Notes: generated by a model not told the origin, from the letters alone. Shown: positions 9,427 through 20,317, numbered from the stretch's first letter. The stretch is DNA of 64,000 nucleotides from Limnephilus marmoratus (GCA_917880885.1 OU862913.1:44983460-45047459), one strand, 5' to 3'. Numbers and translations are program-made.

Positions 9427-9905
9427 AAGGAAGCGGGTACGGGGGCCGCCGCTCCGGGAACCATTTATTGGATAACCAACAACTCAGCCATAGGTCCAAG
9501 TGGTTTTCTATGTTTGTTGATTTAGCAGGGGTGCCTGGGGTTCGGATTCATGGGGTGACTTTTGTGCGGGTTTTGGCGGTGGATGCGTCTGCCCACCTGC
9601 TGCGTGGCGGGCCAGATCGAGAGAGACTGGGAGCTCCCTTTTACCTTTCCAGCCGGATTCTCTCGACCAATGGGTCGAAAGAGTCCGGCTGGAAAGGTCA
9701 AGGTAAAAGGTCAATTCTGGTCAAGGCAATGGCCTTGCACCGCAGTTGGAGGGATGGATTCACTTCCGGATACACTGACCTCCAGATTCCTACCCACTCC
9801 TTATGCCCTTTTCCTTCCCAGAACAACCTATTCTACCCTTCCTTAAAAAGACCCTCCACACATCATCTCCTAAGATGACATAGGTCCTGAGTGGAGCTTA
9901 CGTAA
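9427..9905 (+). mobile_element. REP-H with an internal inverted duplication
   Basis: The 5' block AAGCGGGTACGGGGGCCGCC through GGATAACCAACA and the body to CACACATCATCTCC are present. The hairpin is truncated to GTCCTGAGTGGAGC. At 9638-9712 two ~33-bp arms (CCTTTTACCTTTCCAGCCGG..) form a hairpin not seen in the other copies. Confidence 0.8.
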
Positions 9906-9939
9906 TAAAATGCGTTTCATTTCAGAAATTTATTATTAT

Positions 9940-10120
9940 TGTATTTTTCCTTTGGAGGGGTGCAGAGACATACGTTCACCGTTTGTCTCATTTTCGACTA
10001 TTGATATTTAGTGTGTAAGAAAGAGGGGCAGTATTATTTGATTAAGAACAAAAGCGAAACAATCAGCGCATTGACATTTGACGTTTTTGAATTTTTGTAA
10101 AATACCTATCACAATATTAC
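9940..10120. mobile_element. Fragment of the CGTGAC-ended MITE
   Basis: TTTTCCTTTGGAGGGG, TTTAGTGTGTAAGAAAGAG and CGCATTGACATTTGACGTTT match the interior of the elements at 32375-33240 and 58263-59563. Neither terminal inverted repeat remains. Confidence 0.65.
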
Positions 10121-10429
10121 TGCAGTTCTTTCAAAATATGAGAATTCGTTCCATATAAAATGTATGAAAAATTTAATTTTCTTCATAACTTTCTTTTTCG
10201 TGAATTTTTGCGATGTTTTAGTAGTTATTATGTTATCCGGAGCGGAGGCAAATCCAACAAATCAAAGATCATCAAAATCGGTCCAGCCGATCTCGAGTTA
10301 TAAATAGTGTAACTAACCCGACTTTGTTTTATATATTAAGATTATTCCTAGCGTACGGGTATATAAAAGTTACAATGAATCCTTTAAACCATATTTTTTG
10401 TTTTCTTTCATGGGAATAGTATTTAATAT

Positions 10430-10655
10430 ATTTAAGGAGAAGAAGTCGGGGACGCCCGAGAAAGACATGGCACGATCAAGTGAATCAGATACTTAAGACG
10501 GGCCATGTCAAAAGTCAGAATAATAGAAGAGTATGTATGAGACGATGTATGAATGTGAGTGAGGCAAAGAGTGTGTGCCAAGACCGAGTTGTTTGGCGGT
10601 CCGTCCTCACTGCCTACCCCTGCGGGGAAACGGCGTGATGGTTAGTTAGTTAGTT
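10430..10655 (+). pseudogene. LINE C-terminus with (TTAG)n tail
   Basis: A short frame reads SRGRPRKTWHDQV then KTGHVKSQNNRRVCMRR and VCQDRVVWRSVLTAYPCG, the extreme C-terminus of an RTE-like insect LINE. It is followed by CGGCGTGATGG(TTAG)n. Minus-strand copies of the same 3' end are at 57410-57510 and 63063-63240. The microsatellite tail marks the 3' terminus. Confidence 0.8.
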
Positions 10656-10895
10656 AGTAAGGAAATATTATATTGTGTCTTTGTCTATATATATTTGGTG
10701 ATACAATTTGTTTTATGATAGAGGTCTGCAAATTTTGTACGTACTTAATATAAGCGATGCTTGTATTTCCCCAGCTTCGAATTCCATATCTGAGAATAGA
10801 TTCCATCAATGAAAAATACACTAGTTTGAGAGTGCTATGAGGCAAGACAAATTTTAATTTATAGAAATTGTACGTTAGAGCTCGCAACTGGTTAC
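10656..10895 (-). pseudogene. LINE reverse transcriptase thumb fragment
   Basis: The 77-residue frame includes LKLVYFSLMESILRYGIRSWG, the (K)xVYxxLxxSxLxYGIxxWG motif that follows the palm in Jockey/CR1-type enzymes. It is truncated on both sides and abuts an opposite-strand LINE of similar type. Confidence 0.7.
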
Positions 10896-10899
10896 ATAT

Positions 10900-12040
10900 T
10901 AAAATAACTGGTTACATAAATCTTCTTACCCTAAACACCTCGAAAACCAAGTTTTTAACATTCAGTAAAACCAATACTGGGCAACCAAAAACCATCCCGC
11001 TTTTACATCTGCATCCATGTAATACATTACATTAAAAAATTGAGCACTCGGATAGTATTAAATATCTTGGTTTAACAGTGGATTGCAAACTAAAATGGGA
11101 ACTTCACATAAATTCACTTGTAATGAGAATCCGGAAACAAATATACATTTTTAAAACGATTAGAAACATTATGTCACCTAAACTATTAAAAGGTGTATAT
11201 TTTTACCTTTGTCAAAGCATTTTAATTTATGGTATATCGGCATGGGGTGGAGCCGCAGACACATACATTAAGCTACTACAGCTCATAAATCACTTATTAG
11301 AACTATGTTCAAAAAACCATATCTTCATCCCACTGAAAATCTTTTAATTAAAAATAAAATATTTGATATCAGGAAGCTATTCATTAAAAAAATTATCCAT
11401 ACAAATTGCATAAAATCGTCACCTTCCCACATTTCTCACTCCCAGAACACTAGAGCTAAATCTAACAATCATTTACAAGTGCCAAAAATTAAATCCACTC
11501 TTGCTAAAAAACATGAATCTTACCTTGCGCCTTCCATATTCAACATTTTCTTAAAAGAAACACAACATATAACTCAAACTAACAGAAAACGTACATATAA
11601 AAACTTTAATACGTGGTTAATGAACAAAAAAAGGAATTGCATTAACAAGTTACTTGCAAACCGACCATGTTAATTTTTTATACGTTGAATATTGTTATTT
11701 AAACATACATATATTAAAATTAAAAAAAAAAAAAAAGTTCACACTAAAAAATGTTCAATTATTTTATACATGTTTGTAATATTTCATATTTAGATTATTT
11801 TATGTAGATAATCATTTGTATTTTTATTTAAGTTTTTCTTTTATATTTTGAATTTTTATTTAAGTTTTTCTTTGGTACTCTGTATTTTTATTTATTATCT
11901 TTTGTATTTTTATTTAATTTAATCTTTATGAATATATGTAATGATATATACAGCTACCCGGTTCAGAACAGACATTGTCTAGTGAGTCGGGTAGCGCACA
12001 TTTCTGTAAATAACTATTGATGTTAAGATGAAGCCATAGT
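10900..12040 (+). pseudogene. 5'-truncated LINE (Jockey/CR1-like) with 3' UTR
   Basis: Frames in succession give NTSKTKFLTFS, IKYLGLTVDCKLKWELHI, VYFYLCQSILIYGISAWGG (to 11347), then after a frameshift KNKIFDIRKLFIKKI, HNTRAKSNNHL-like and SIFNIFLKE, stopping at 11673. This is the order expected downstream of the FADD motif. The AT-rich 3' UTR contains a hairpin at 11953-11995 (GCTACCCG/CGGGTAGC arms). The catalytic palm is absent. Confidence 0.75.
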
Positions 12041-12500
12041 AAATTATGCAAAATCATATGTTTTTGTTTTGAAAATTTGATCGCTTAGAAGTATTGTAGA
12101 TGCTTCAATTAAATACTGCGTGTAGAACATACCTTGGCCCTTAAAAATATCGGTCATTTTTTTATAAGTCTTTTAATAAGCCTATAAAAAAATAAAGTAT
12201 AAGGTCTAAAAAACACACTTTCAAGTCCAAACTCTCCTATTTATAAACCCCTTTTCGGATATGGTTTTATTGTGTAATGTGGCAAATTCAGTTTATTTTA
12301 TAATGATCGCAAAAAAGTTGATATTTACACCCAATCTTCCCAAAATAAAATAAAATATGCATTTTCGCGTTGATATTTTACAATACGGCCGCTAGTCGAC
12401 GATTCAAAGTGAACCCTATGGCGTCCACCGAAGAACTACTGTCCACGGCACAGTAGTGAACTAGTGGATCGCCTTAATAAACGCCCGGGTTACCGGCAAC
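12041..12500. other. No feature recognised
   Basis: AT-rich until a short GC-balanced block at 12390-12490. I could not assign it. Confidence 0.5.
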
Positions 12501-12900
12501 TTTAAAAAAAATATATATATATTCGAGTAACTTGCTTATCCCATTTAAATGTGTTATCTACTTTTAACCCCAGGTAAGTATAAGTATACTCCTTGACAAA
12601 GTCTATTTTTTCACATTGGCAATTTATTGTTATTTTCCTATGAATGCATTCAAGGTTGTGTGCGGTTAAATTCGGAATATTCCATATTTTCAATCTTGGT
12701 GATCTGATATCCATGCATTTTGTTTTTTTTTTTTTTACATTTATAACTAATCCTACATCATGTGCCCATTTTAGCAGTTCATCGAAGTCGGTTTGTAATT
12801 TTTGAATCGCTATTTGTGGATTTTCATTTGATGCTATAAGTGCGGTGTCATCTGCGAAAATGAATCTACGCGCTTTTCGAAATAGTTTCGACATAGCTAT
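12501..12900 (-). pseudogene. LINE reverse transcriptase palm fragment
   Basis: The minus-strand 130-residue frame starts near FRKARRFIFADDTALIAS, where FADD is reverse-transcriptase motif C (two catalytic aspartates). It continues LQTDFDELLKWAHDVGLVIN and YTYLGLKVDNTFKWDKQV. It breaks off before the thumb. It resembles the LINE at 38648-40005 in layout, including the ..CxC.. segment before YTYLGL. Confidence 0.8.
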
Positions 12901-13117
12901 AACATAATTATTTTATGTAAGTATTTAATATATTTTTACAAAGATCATTTACAAAAAGTCCCAAGATTGAATCTCGCAAAAGAATGCCGAAATTTGAGAT
13001 TAAGAAGGATTTTGCTGATATTTGAATACACTGTCTTGAGATAATTTGAATTATAATCATATATATTTTTTAACAAATAAATCAAAATATTCCCTCTATT
13101 TTGTTTTTTATTAAAAA

Positions 13118-13445
13118 CTAGCTTTTGCCCCCGGCTTCGCACGCGCCACTCGCCCCCCCCCCCCCCCCCCCCCTCTCCAGCCCCGCTCCTAACCTGAACA
13201 AATAACAAAATGACAGCGCACGTCAAACAATTACTTAGCGACGCTTTGCTTTTCGTCTGGACAATAAACGTATAATAAATAATTGTATAACGCTAGAGCT
13301 TACCAACATAAGCCTATAGTACTCGCAAATAATGTAGCTTTCTATAAGTGAAAGAATTTTTAATATCCATTCGGTAGTTTTTGTGTGAAAGAGTAACAAA
13401 CATACATACATAAAAAAAACTTTCGCCTTTATAATATTATAATAC
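13118..13445 (-). mobile_element. Non-autonomous Helitron-like element
   Basis: The minus-strand 5' region is TATTATAAAGGCGAAAGTTT followed by TTTGTTACTCTTTCACACAA. The 3' end is GCGAAGCCGGGGGCAAAAG then CTAG (13118-13121). A cytosine homopolymer of about 20 bases sits at 13152-13172. A second, partial copy is at 18836-19085. Confidence 0.75.
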
Positions 13446-14019
13446 GATAGTTCATTTTTAATGATTTATCTAACATTTTTTTAAGGTTTAACAAGGGTGG
13501 ATTTTTCTCTATTATGTGAAATTTCAAAGTCTTAAAAAAATTACGTGATTTTATATCACCATTTAACACCATTTTATCACTATTAGACATATCAAAACAA
13601 GATTTATTTTCCCCATACTGTCGTGACCCACCCTAATATACGGGTTGAACTAGTTTTACAATAGTCCGGTAAGATGACATATTAAAAAATATAAATTATT
13701 CACGCCTTCAAGGCTTTTACGCGTGGGTGAACCATTATTATAAGAAAGTTGTACAAAGGCATATAAAAATACACGAATAGAACATAACGTAAAAAAATGG
13801 TATGAAAGAAATAAGCAGGTTCAATACAAGTGGGTGTTTTGATACATTATAATAAAAAAATTGTACAAAGGTGTTCAATTTTTTCTTCTATTTAAATATA
13901 CAGGGTGTTAACGTGGGTGACCCGACAGTGATCCACAGACAATTGGACCCGCCAAATAATACATACTATCTCTACATCTCTCTCTCTAAATCTCCACATC
14001 TCTACATACATACTTTTTA
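13446..14019. other. Unassigned
   Basis: AT-rich. At 13902 ATATACAGGGTGTTAACG resembles the left end of the CAGGGTGT MITEs, but no matching right end was found. A short ACATCTCTCTC-type simple repeat lies at 13970-14010. Confidence 0.45.
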
Positions 14020-15150
14020 TACGCACCAGATTTAAATGTCCGGGTTAAATTTTCCCCACAGGAAAAACTAAACCCTTTCACACACTTCCCCAAATGATCA
14101 TCTAGTCAACCCACGCTATGCAATTGCACTATATAAGTATTATAAATACAAAACAATACAAGAACATGTCAACCTACTAGAGACCAAATGGGAATATAAT
14201 TCACCGACTCCAGATATTTTCATATCAGAGGGTTCGGCTCTGTGGCATTTCTAATTGAACCTATAAATCCTACTGATCCCTCAATATAAATATTTAAAAA
14301 ATCTTTTGTAATCCTACATGTATTTAAAATTACTGATTTTTGCATTTTTATATACAAATTCTTTGACAAATCTAATATGCCTAAATTTTGAATGAGAGAC
14401 CTAGGTATAATGCCAGTAGCCGAAATAACAAATGGTAATATTTTTATAGTCCGAGAATGCCAAATTCTTTTAATCTCATTTCCTAAATCTGTGTATTTTC
14501 TAATTTTTTCAGAAACGGTTTTTTGAATATTACAGGAATTTGGAATAGCTACATCAATGATATAAGTTATTTTTTTTAATTTTGTCATGTAAAACTATAT
14601 CAGGTCTATTATGACTAATTGTTCTGTCTGTTAGTATAGTTTTATCATAATATATTTTATAAAATTCATTTTATATAAATGAATTTGGTTCATATTTATA
14701 ATATGGTACTACATAACGGCAATCAATCAAGTTATGTTTAATTACCAAACTTTGGTGAATTATTTTTAAAATCTGATTGTGCCTAAATGTATACTCGGAC
14801 GGCGCTATTATAGAACATCCCGATATAATATGTTCTATAGTTTCCGGAAAAGCCAAACATTTTCTACATAAATCATCAATTTGATTTATATCTTTGATTA
14901 TATGCTTCCTATAATTTTTAGTATTAATGACTCTATCTTGAATGGCAAGCATAAATCCTTCTATTTCTGCGCTCAACTCTCCAATACTCAACCATTTGTT
15001 TGACGAAAGTTTGTCAACATACGTTTGGTTGAGATAATTGAAGTGTTTTGCATGAATAATTTTATTTGACCAGGAATCTAATAATTCCTGGTTAGTATTT
15101 ATAAGAATGTTGGCATTCTCGTCATATAAAAAATTTATCTCGTCATACAC
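14020..15150 (-). pseudogene. R2-superclade LINE C-terminus: CCHC knuckle plus PD-(D/E)XK nuclease (copy 1)
   Basis: The minus strand reads first through a 159-residue frame (15150-14671). It contains a zinc knuckle CRKC-(x8)-H-IISG-C (C-x2-C-x8-H-x4-C), then EYTFRHNQILKIIHQSL. A stop near 14678 and a frameshift in an A-run near 14575 follow. Across these, RPDIVLHDK leads into YIIDVAIPN...EKIRKYTDLGNEIKRIW, matching PD-x(n)-D of the restriction-like endonuclease. CCHC followed by such a nuclease is the C-terminal arrangement of R2/R4/NeSL-type LINEs, which are target-specific. The RT domain is missing. This copy contains the empty site of the hAT insertion at 40657. Confidence 0.75.
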
Positions 15151-15171
15151 ATTATTATTATTATTATATTA

Positions 15172-15525
15172 TTATTATATAATTATAAATTAAAGTACTC
15201 CGCGTCGTCTGTCTGTCTGTCTGTTCGCAATAAACTCGAAAACTACTGAACGGATTTTCATGCGATTTTCACCAATAGATAGAGTGTTTTGTGAGGAAGG
15301 TTTAGGTATGTAATTTGTCAAGGATTTGTGTAAATTGGTTGAAACATAACGATAATTGTTGGAAGTGTCGGAAAAAGTCGAACCGCCTGGTAGCTTTCAT
15401 CGAAAACGCTGCCTAATCCTTTACGGATATAACAAAATAATGCATGGTGGAATATTCCTCTTTTATAGATCTACAAAAAAGTTCGCGAAGGCATATATCT
15501 ATTTTTTACGGATAGCTTACTATTC
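15172..15525 (+). mobile_element. Helitron-like 5' end (family of 44536 and 62335)
   Basis: ATTATAAATTAAAGTACTCC, the GTCTGTCTGTCTG block, ACTGAACGGATTTTCATGCG, GGTAGCTTTCATCGAAAACG and the later AAAAAAGTTCGCGAAGGC are shared with the two longer copies. It breaks off at about 15525, fused to a LINE fragment. Confidence 0.8.
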
Positions 15526-15690
15526 TTTATGTATGGCAGTGAGGCATGAAACTAGCAGAGGAAGAATGAAACCGGACTAAATGCTGTAGAAATGAGATCC
15601 CTGAGACGTGTGTGTGGTAGATCCACCTATTAATGTATTAAGAATGGCTTACCTAGTTTTGCCTATTTCAGCGATGTCCGCGATGAGAGC
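15526..15690 (+). pseudogene. LINE C-terminal scrap
   Basis: After TATGGCAGTGAGGC the sequence translates as RLNAVEMRSLRRVCG-like residues. This is the (E)xRLNAVEMRxLRxxCG motif near the C-terminus of several LINE proteins. It has frameshifts and is very short. Confidence 0.5.
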
Positions 15691-15735
15691 TGTGCGGCGG
15701 TGTGCGTGGCGTGTCCGTGTCGGTACGGGACAACG

Positions 15736-15749
15736 GTTGCCATGGCAAC
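15736..15749. promoter_or_regulatory. Perfect X-box (RFX-type) palindrome
   Basis: GTTGCCATGGCAAC, extended to an 18-bp perfect palindrome at 15734-15751, matches the RFX-factor X-box consensus (GTNRCC-N0-3-RGYAAC). It lies in a locally GC- and CpG-rich patch (15660-15830). Whether it is functional or part of a repeat cannot be told from one copy. Confidence 0.45.
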
Positions 15750-15839
15750 CGTGGGAGATCCTACCACCCCTATCCCACCCCATTCACCCTCATATCCTTT
15801 GTGATAGAAAGCTGCGCTAGGGACCAGCCAACGCGGTGT

Positions 15840-16195
15840 TGCCAGGAAGACAAAAATTTAATTTAAATGTTTTACGTGATGAAAATGATTATCAGTAAAA
15901 CAAAAATTAAAAAAAAAAAAACGAAAAGAAATGAGAAGAAAAATAAAAATAGAAATCGTGAATAAAATGAGATGAATGAAATAAAAATCATAAAAAAAAA
16001 CAGATAAATGAAACAAAAGAAAAGATTCAAGAGAAATGAAACAAAATAAATGAAAGAAAGAAATACAAAGAAATGAAAAGAATAAAAAAAATAGTTCCTA
16101 CAGTTCACACGCTGCAGAAGTGAAACCTTCAGAAAACTAAAACAGACAAGAGTGGGAAGGCTACGAAGCAATGCACAAAGAGGAGAGCAATTATT
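15840..16195. other. Purine-rich low-complexity tract, then repeat E1
   Basis: 15890-16095 is nearly pure A/G on the plus strand (AAATGAGAAGAAAAAT-type). The opposite-strand frame rich in F/L is an artefact of this. 16105-16195 is repeat E1 (GAAACCTTCAGAAAACTAAA, GGCTACGAAGCAATGCACAA). Confidence 0.65.
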
Positions 16196-16199
16196 CTAT

Positions 16200-16530
16200 C
16201 TCATTAATGTCATAGACTGCGGCGTGGCGGGCCGGATCGAGACAGACTGGATGAGGGAGGCCTTCTGACTTTTGACCTTTCCAGCCGTACTCTCTCGACC
16301 CATCGCATTACACCGCAGTTGGAGGGATGGATTCATACGCCCGTCACTCCTGGACACAAGTGACCCTCAGATTTTTCATTTCAGAATTTCCTATCCTTTC
16401 CTTCCTTAAAAAGATCCTCCACACAGCATCCTCTAAGATGACATAGGCCCTGGCGGAAAATATTTTCCTCAGGGCCAGGAGATTTTTTTTACATCCTCCA
16501 CACATCCTGTGTGGAGCGAATGTAAAAAAA
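16200..16530 (+). mobile_element. REP-H, 5'-truncated, inside repeat E1
   Basis: It starts within the body (GCGTGGCGGGCCGGATCGAG) and carries a partly duplicated tail hairpin, the CTGTGTGGAGCGAATGT terminus and an A-run. E1 resumes at TCTCTCGCAGACTAAATC. Confidence 0.8.
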
Positions 16531-16559
16531 AATCTCTCGCAGACTAAATCTTTTAGATG

Positions 16560-16830
16560 ATGTTTATATGTTTCTTTTTAGTGTCGCTTTTTCGTTTCAT
16601 CGAGTTTCAAATCACAACCGTGATAAAGACGATTTCACTTCAAAAATAATGGCACAGAGTGTGTTATTATAATATGGTAGAGTTAGTTCTCTGTCGTATG
16701 TTACCGAACAGTTAGTGGCTGAGTTGGCATCGCGTTAGGGTCCCACCCAGGCGTCGTGAGTTCAATTCTTCGATTGGCTAAGTCCTCATTCATGACGCAA
16801 GCAAAATTTTCCACTTACTGTAGACGCAGT
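16560..16830 (+). mobile_element. SINE-C-like tRNA-derived element
   Basis: GTTAGTGGCTGAGTTGGCAT (A-box-like) and GTGAGTTCAATTCTTCG (B-box-like) are spaced as in a tRNA head. A related minus-strand head is at 31740-31850. The box matches are imperfect. Confidence 0.5.
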
Positions 16831-16939
16831 GAGAGATTTTTAATGTGTTTTGATAGTAATACTTATTGCAAATATGTAATTTTTAGCAATACAGAGTTTT
16901 AAAAAAAATATATTAAAAAGTCTATTTTTAATCGGGTCG

Positions 16940-17690
16940 TAAAAATACGCCGTCAAGTTGGCATTTTGTTCAAAGGCGAAACGTTATCACGTGTAAAATC
17001 CGTGAAAGATCTCGGTGTCGTCTTTGATCCCGAACTGACACTCTCTTGCCATATATCGCAGCTCACTCAGTCTTGCTACAAACTTCTTGGGTTCATCATC
17101 AGGACTTGTAAGCAATTTGATAACCAAGAAGCTATGCTAGCGTTATTCGATGGCATACTGAGAAGCAAACTGGAGTACGCGAGCGATGTTTGGACCCCGT
17201 ACCACCAGAAGTACATTGACATGTTAGAGCAAATCCAAAAGAAATTCCTCAGGTATGTTTATATGCGGAAGCATGGAACCTATCCAAGGTTCATGCACCA
17301 TATTGACTTACTTGAGGAAACTGATTCTGTGAGTCTAGAAACTAGATGGAAAGCAAGTCTTGCTATTCTGTCTTTCAAAATTTGGAACAATTTCATCAAT
17401 AGCCCATTTCTCTTGGGATGATATGATTTATATGTACCAGACCACTACAGCCGAAGTCGACATCATGACTTATTTAAAGTACCGAACGGCAGAACAGACG
17501 TCTTGGCAAAGCATAGCATGACGAGGGGAGTGGTGCTGTTAAATGAAATTGCAAACCATTTGGATGTAAGTGACTGTTCTTTATATGCCTTAAAAACATT
17601 ATAGAAGAGTCACTTGCCTAAATGCTGATAGGGTAACTAAATTGTACTGTAATTGGAATTATTCTGTTATACAATAATAATAATAATAAT
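16940..17690 (+). pseudogene. Jockey-clade LINE ORF2 C-terminus with 3' UTR
   Basis: The 151-residue frame (16966-17421) has VKDLGVVFDPELTLSCHI, YKLLGFIIRTCKQF, LFDGILRSKLEYASDVWTP and IDMLEQIQKKFLRYV, an excellent match to the Jockey thumb region. After a one-base shift the frame continues to about 17602 (YVPDHYSRSRHHDLF, LNEIANHLD, ..LYALK). The 3' UTR ends in (AAT)n. The copy is 5'-truncated. Confidence 0.85.
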
Positions 17691-17708
17691 AAAATTATTT
17701 AAATTTTA

Positions 17709-18050
17709 GTGGTGTCGTGACGTCACCGAGAAGTCATTGTATGGGAATGTAGGTATGACACTAGCCATCGTATTAATTTATTCGTTTATTTACATAATGT
17801 TTATAGAGATTTAGTTGTTGTGTTTATTATAACATTATTTAGGCCTAAATAATGTTTCAAAAATAAAGGTATCTCTTATTTGTTTATCTCTATTATTGAA
17901 AATATTCAAAAACTACTACACAAAAAATATTTATGCTACTGCTAGGGAGAATACTTCGAACAACGAAATTCAAAATGGTGGCAGTTGATCAGCTGGTTTC
18001 CCGATCCTATAGCAACTTTTCAGGAGTGATGACGTCACACGATTCACCAC
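17709..18050. mobile_element. Possible MITE with CRE-containing ends
   Basis: GTGGTGTCGTGACGTCACC at the left and, reversed, GTGGTGAATCGTGTGACGTC at the right are similar in inverted orientation. Each contains the CRE palindrome TGACGTCA (17718-17725, 18030-18037). No target duplication could be confirmed. Confidence 0.4.
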
Positions 18051-18655
18051 ACATACGGTGTTTTCGTGGGATCTTAAAAAATTAAAACTTTGACATTTAT
18101 TTTAAATATTAAAACTAACTCTAAAAATAATCTCATTATTCATTAAAAAAATTAAAAAATTGGATTGGAGTTCTCTATTCAAAGGATATGCATTTTTCTT
18201 CTTCCTGACAACACTGGAACATTTCACACTCTCTTTTATTTCCTCGCCAGTCAATTATACCACCTCCTTCCCCTTCCCACTCCACCAGGCCGCTTCAAGG
18301 GGGTGCGCGCGCATCCCTTGTCCCTCCTCTCTCACCACTAGCCACCCTAGCATCTGCTCCGAAGCTAGATACTTCATTGACACCAATACAGACATCGCTG
18401 TGTGCGTTATAACAGGTGGGTGTAATTTGCGTTGCAACCAAAATAATTGCAATTTCACCACGAATTTTCAACTATATTGACTGTCCAGAATCAGTTAGTA
18501 AAAAAAAAGAAAAATAACGGCTATAACTAGTCGAAGAAACCTTCTGAAAATAAAATAAGCATACCCGTTACATTCATTTTTCAAACAGCTCGCGTGCCAC
18601 CTATTAAAACCTAACTATCAAACACGCGCAGTTTCGCATTTATAATATTAATATA
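18051..18655. other. Unassigned
   Basis: 18240-18480 is GC-balanced and open on both strands but has no recognisable motif. 18575-18600 (TTTCAAACAGCTCGCGTGCC) is shared with Helitron interiors at 26870 and 52890. Confidence 0.4.
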
Positions 18656-18659
18656 GGTA

Positions 18660-18760
18660 GCTGTCGGCTTTTTTTTGCATTATCTCCACACAGGAGACCT
18701 TGAGGAAAATAATTTCCCTCAGGGCCTATGTCATCTGGGATGCTGTGTGGAGGGCTAGGA
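18660..18760 (-). mobile_element. LINE-J/REP-H 3' tail
   Basis: This is only the shared ~100-bp 3' end: a T-run, CTCCACACAGGAGACC, hairpin and GGATGCTGTGTGGAGG. It is the shortest copy and shows what the common 3' module looks like. Confidence 0.8.
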
Positions 18761-18835
18761 TCAAAGTGTAGATTAGTACCAATTTTATACTTACATATTT
18801 GAAGTTTTTCATAAAAGGAATCTCCATAGTAATCT

Positions 18836-19085
18836 AAACAAATAACAAAATGACAGCGCACGTCAAACAATTACTTTGCGACGCCTTGCTTTTCGTCCGG
18901 ACAATACACGTATAATAAATAATTTCATAACGCCAGAGCTTACCAATATATACAGCCTATATTACTCGCAAATAATGTAGCTTTCTACTAGAGAAAGAAT
19001 TTTTAAAGTCCATTCAGTAGTTTTTGTGTGAAAGAGTAACAAACATACATCCATACAAACTTTCGCCTTTATAATATTATTAATG
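18836..19085 (-). mobile_element. Helitron-like element, 3'-truncated
   Basis: It is nearly identical to the 13195-13440 part of the copy at 13118 (AATGACAGCGCACGTCAAAC, AATAATGTAGCTTTCTA, TTTCGCCTTTATAATATTAT). The CTAG end is missing. Confidence 0.75.
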
Positions 19086-19625
19086 AATTAATTATTAATA
19101 ATTAATTAATATTAATTAATGTAAGTAATAGGCCACTTGCATCACATTTAAAAAAAATCCGGTGTAGGCAAATATTCTAAGACATTCTGTATTTTTTTTT
19201 AATCGTATTTTTGAAACCCTGGCGATTTTTTCATAATTTCAATCCGAAAAATCAGACCATTTTTTATAAACCGGAAAGACGGGACATAATTTTATAGGTG
19301 CGAAAAAACGATAATTACGTAGTCGAAAATCATTTAAAAAAAGAACGTTTTCCACACGAATGGCACAGGAGAATAACGAGGCATATCAAAAATATTACAT
19401 TTCATAAAGATTTCATAACACATGATTTTTTTTTTTTCAACTTATTTCATGTTTGAAGCTTAAAATACTGCAATTTTTAAATACGAAAGTATATTTCAAA
19501 TACAAAAGCCTAAAAGGTAATTTAATCTACTTTCTAAAATGGTATTTATTTTTCCGATATCATAAAAAATAAGTTAGATAGAGAAAATTTAAAATATCTT
19601 GGAAAAAATCCGAAATTCGTTGAGA
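19086..19625. other. No feature recognised
   Basis: AT-rich sequence with ATTAATTA runs at the left. No supportable element. Confidence 0.5.
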
Positions 19626-19860
19626 CATCTTTACATCTTATAAAACAAAATCCTCCGCCGCGTCTGTCTGTTTAGCTGTTCGTGATAAACTCAAAAACTA
19701 CTGAACGGATTTTCATTCGGTTTTCACCAACATATAGAGTGATTCATAAGGAAGGATTAGGTATATAATTTGTAAAGGTTTTTGTGTAAATTGATTTAAA
19801 TATATAATGTGGGCGGTGTGGATTTTATTTGTCCGCAAATCTACAGTTTTATGCCGAGGT
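19626..19860 (+). mobile_element. Helitron-like 5' fragment
   Basis: CATCTTATAAAACAAAATCC, GTCTGTCTGTTTAGCTG and ACTGAACGGATTTTCATTCG belong to the same 5' module as the copies at 15172 and 62335. The 3' end is absent. Confidence 0.7.
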
Positions 19861-20317
19861 TGATTTAAATTTACAAGAGGAAGGTCGCCATCTACATCAT
19901 TGGGATGCTGTGTGGAGAGTCAGAAGCTCCAGCACTGTCATATGAATAACTTTACAATATCGGCAAGATCGGCGTAACTTCAGATGATTTTATATTGATA
20001 TACAGAGCATAGTTGCTCTGTTGACAGCCGAACCGATAATGACAGGGAATAAATAAAAAATCGATATATGCTGGCAAGACTGAAGATATTTTCCACGAAT
20101 TTACACTCTGAATTGTCAAAAAATTACGTAAAAATATTAATAAATATGCAATGTTGAATTGAAATACCAACCCAAATATGCATTGGCAGTCCGCATTTAA
20201 TTTTTGACATGAAACGGAAATTAATAAGTTAATGAGGTCTTTAGTCAAATTTCAACCACCTTAGTTTCTCAAGGATCGAACGAAATAAATTGGTCGCGTC
20301 TTAGTTGAATTATTTAA

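Larger units (their letters stand above)
9216..10341 (-). mobile_element. Non-autonomous Helitron with nested repeats
   Basis: On the minus strand it starts A|TCTTAATATATAAAAC at 10341, followed by the conserved ATAACTCGAGATCGGCTGGA segment. It ends ..CGTCGGGTCAGCTAG|T at 9216. Insertion between A and T, a 5' TC and a 3' CTAG are the Helitron signature. There is no Rep/helicase coding sequence. A REP-H copy (9427-9905) and a MITE piece (9940-10120) lie within it. Confidence 0.8.

Noticed and set aside
9423..9878. A 151-residue protein and its shadows
   Set aside because: The frame runs through a REP-H copy. Other REP-H copies do not preserve it, so it is not under coding constraint.
15872..16171. 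A hydrophobic F/L-rich membrane protein on the minus strand
   Set aside because: The frame is the reverse of an A/G-rich low-complexity tract and contains no charged loops or conserved motif.
18160..18480. A short secreted protein gene
   Set aside because: It is open on both strands and hydrophobic at the start, but there is no recognisable family, splice context or conservation to support it.
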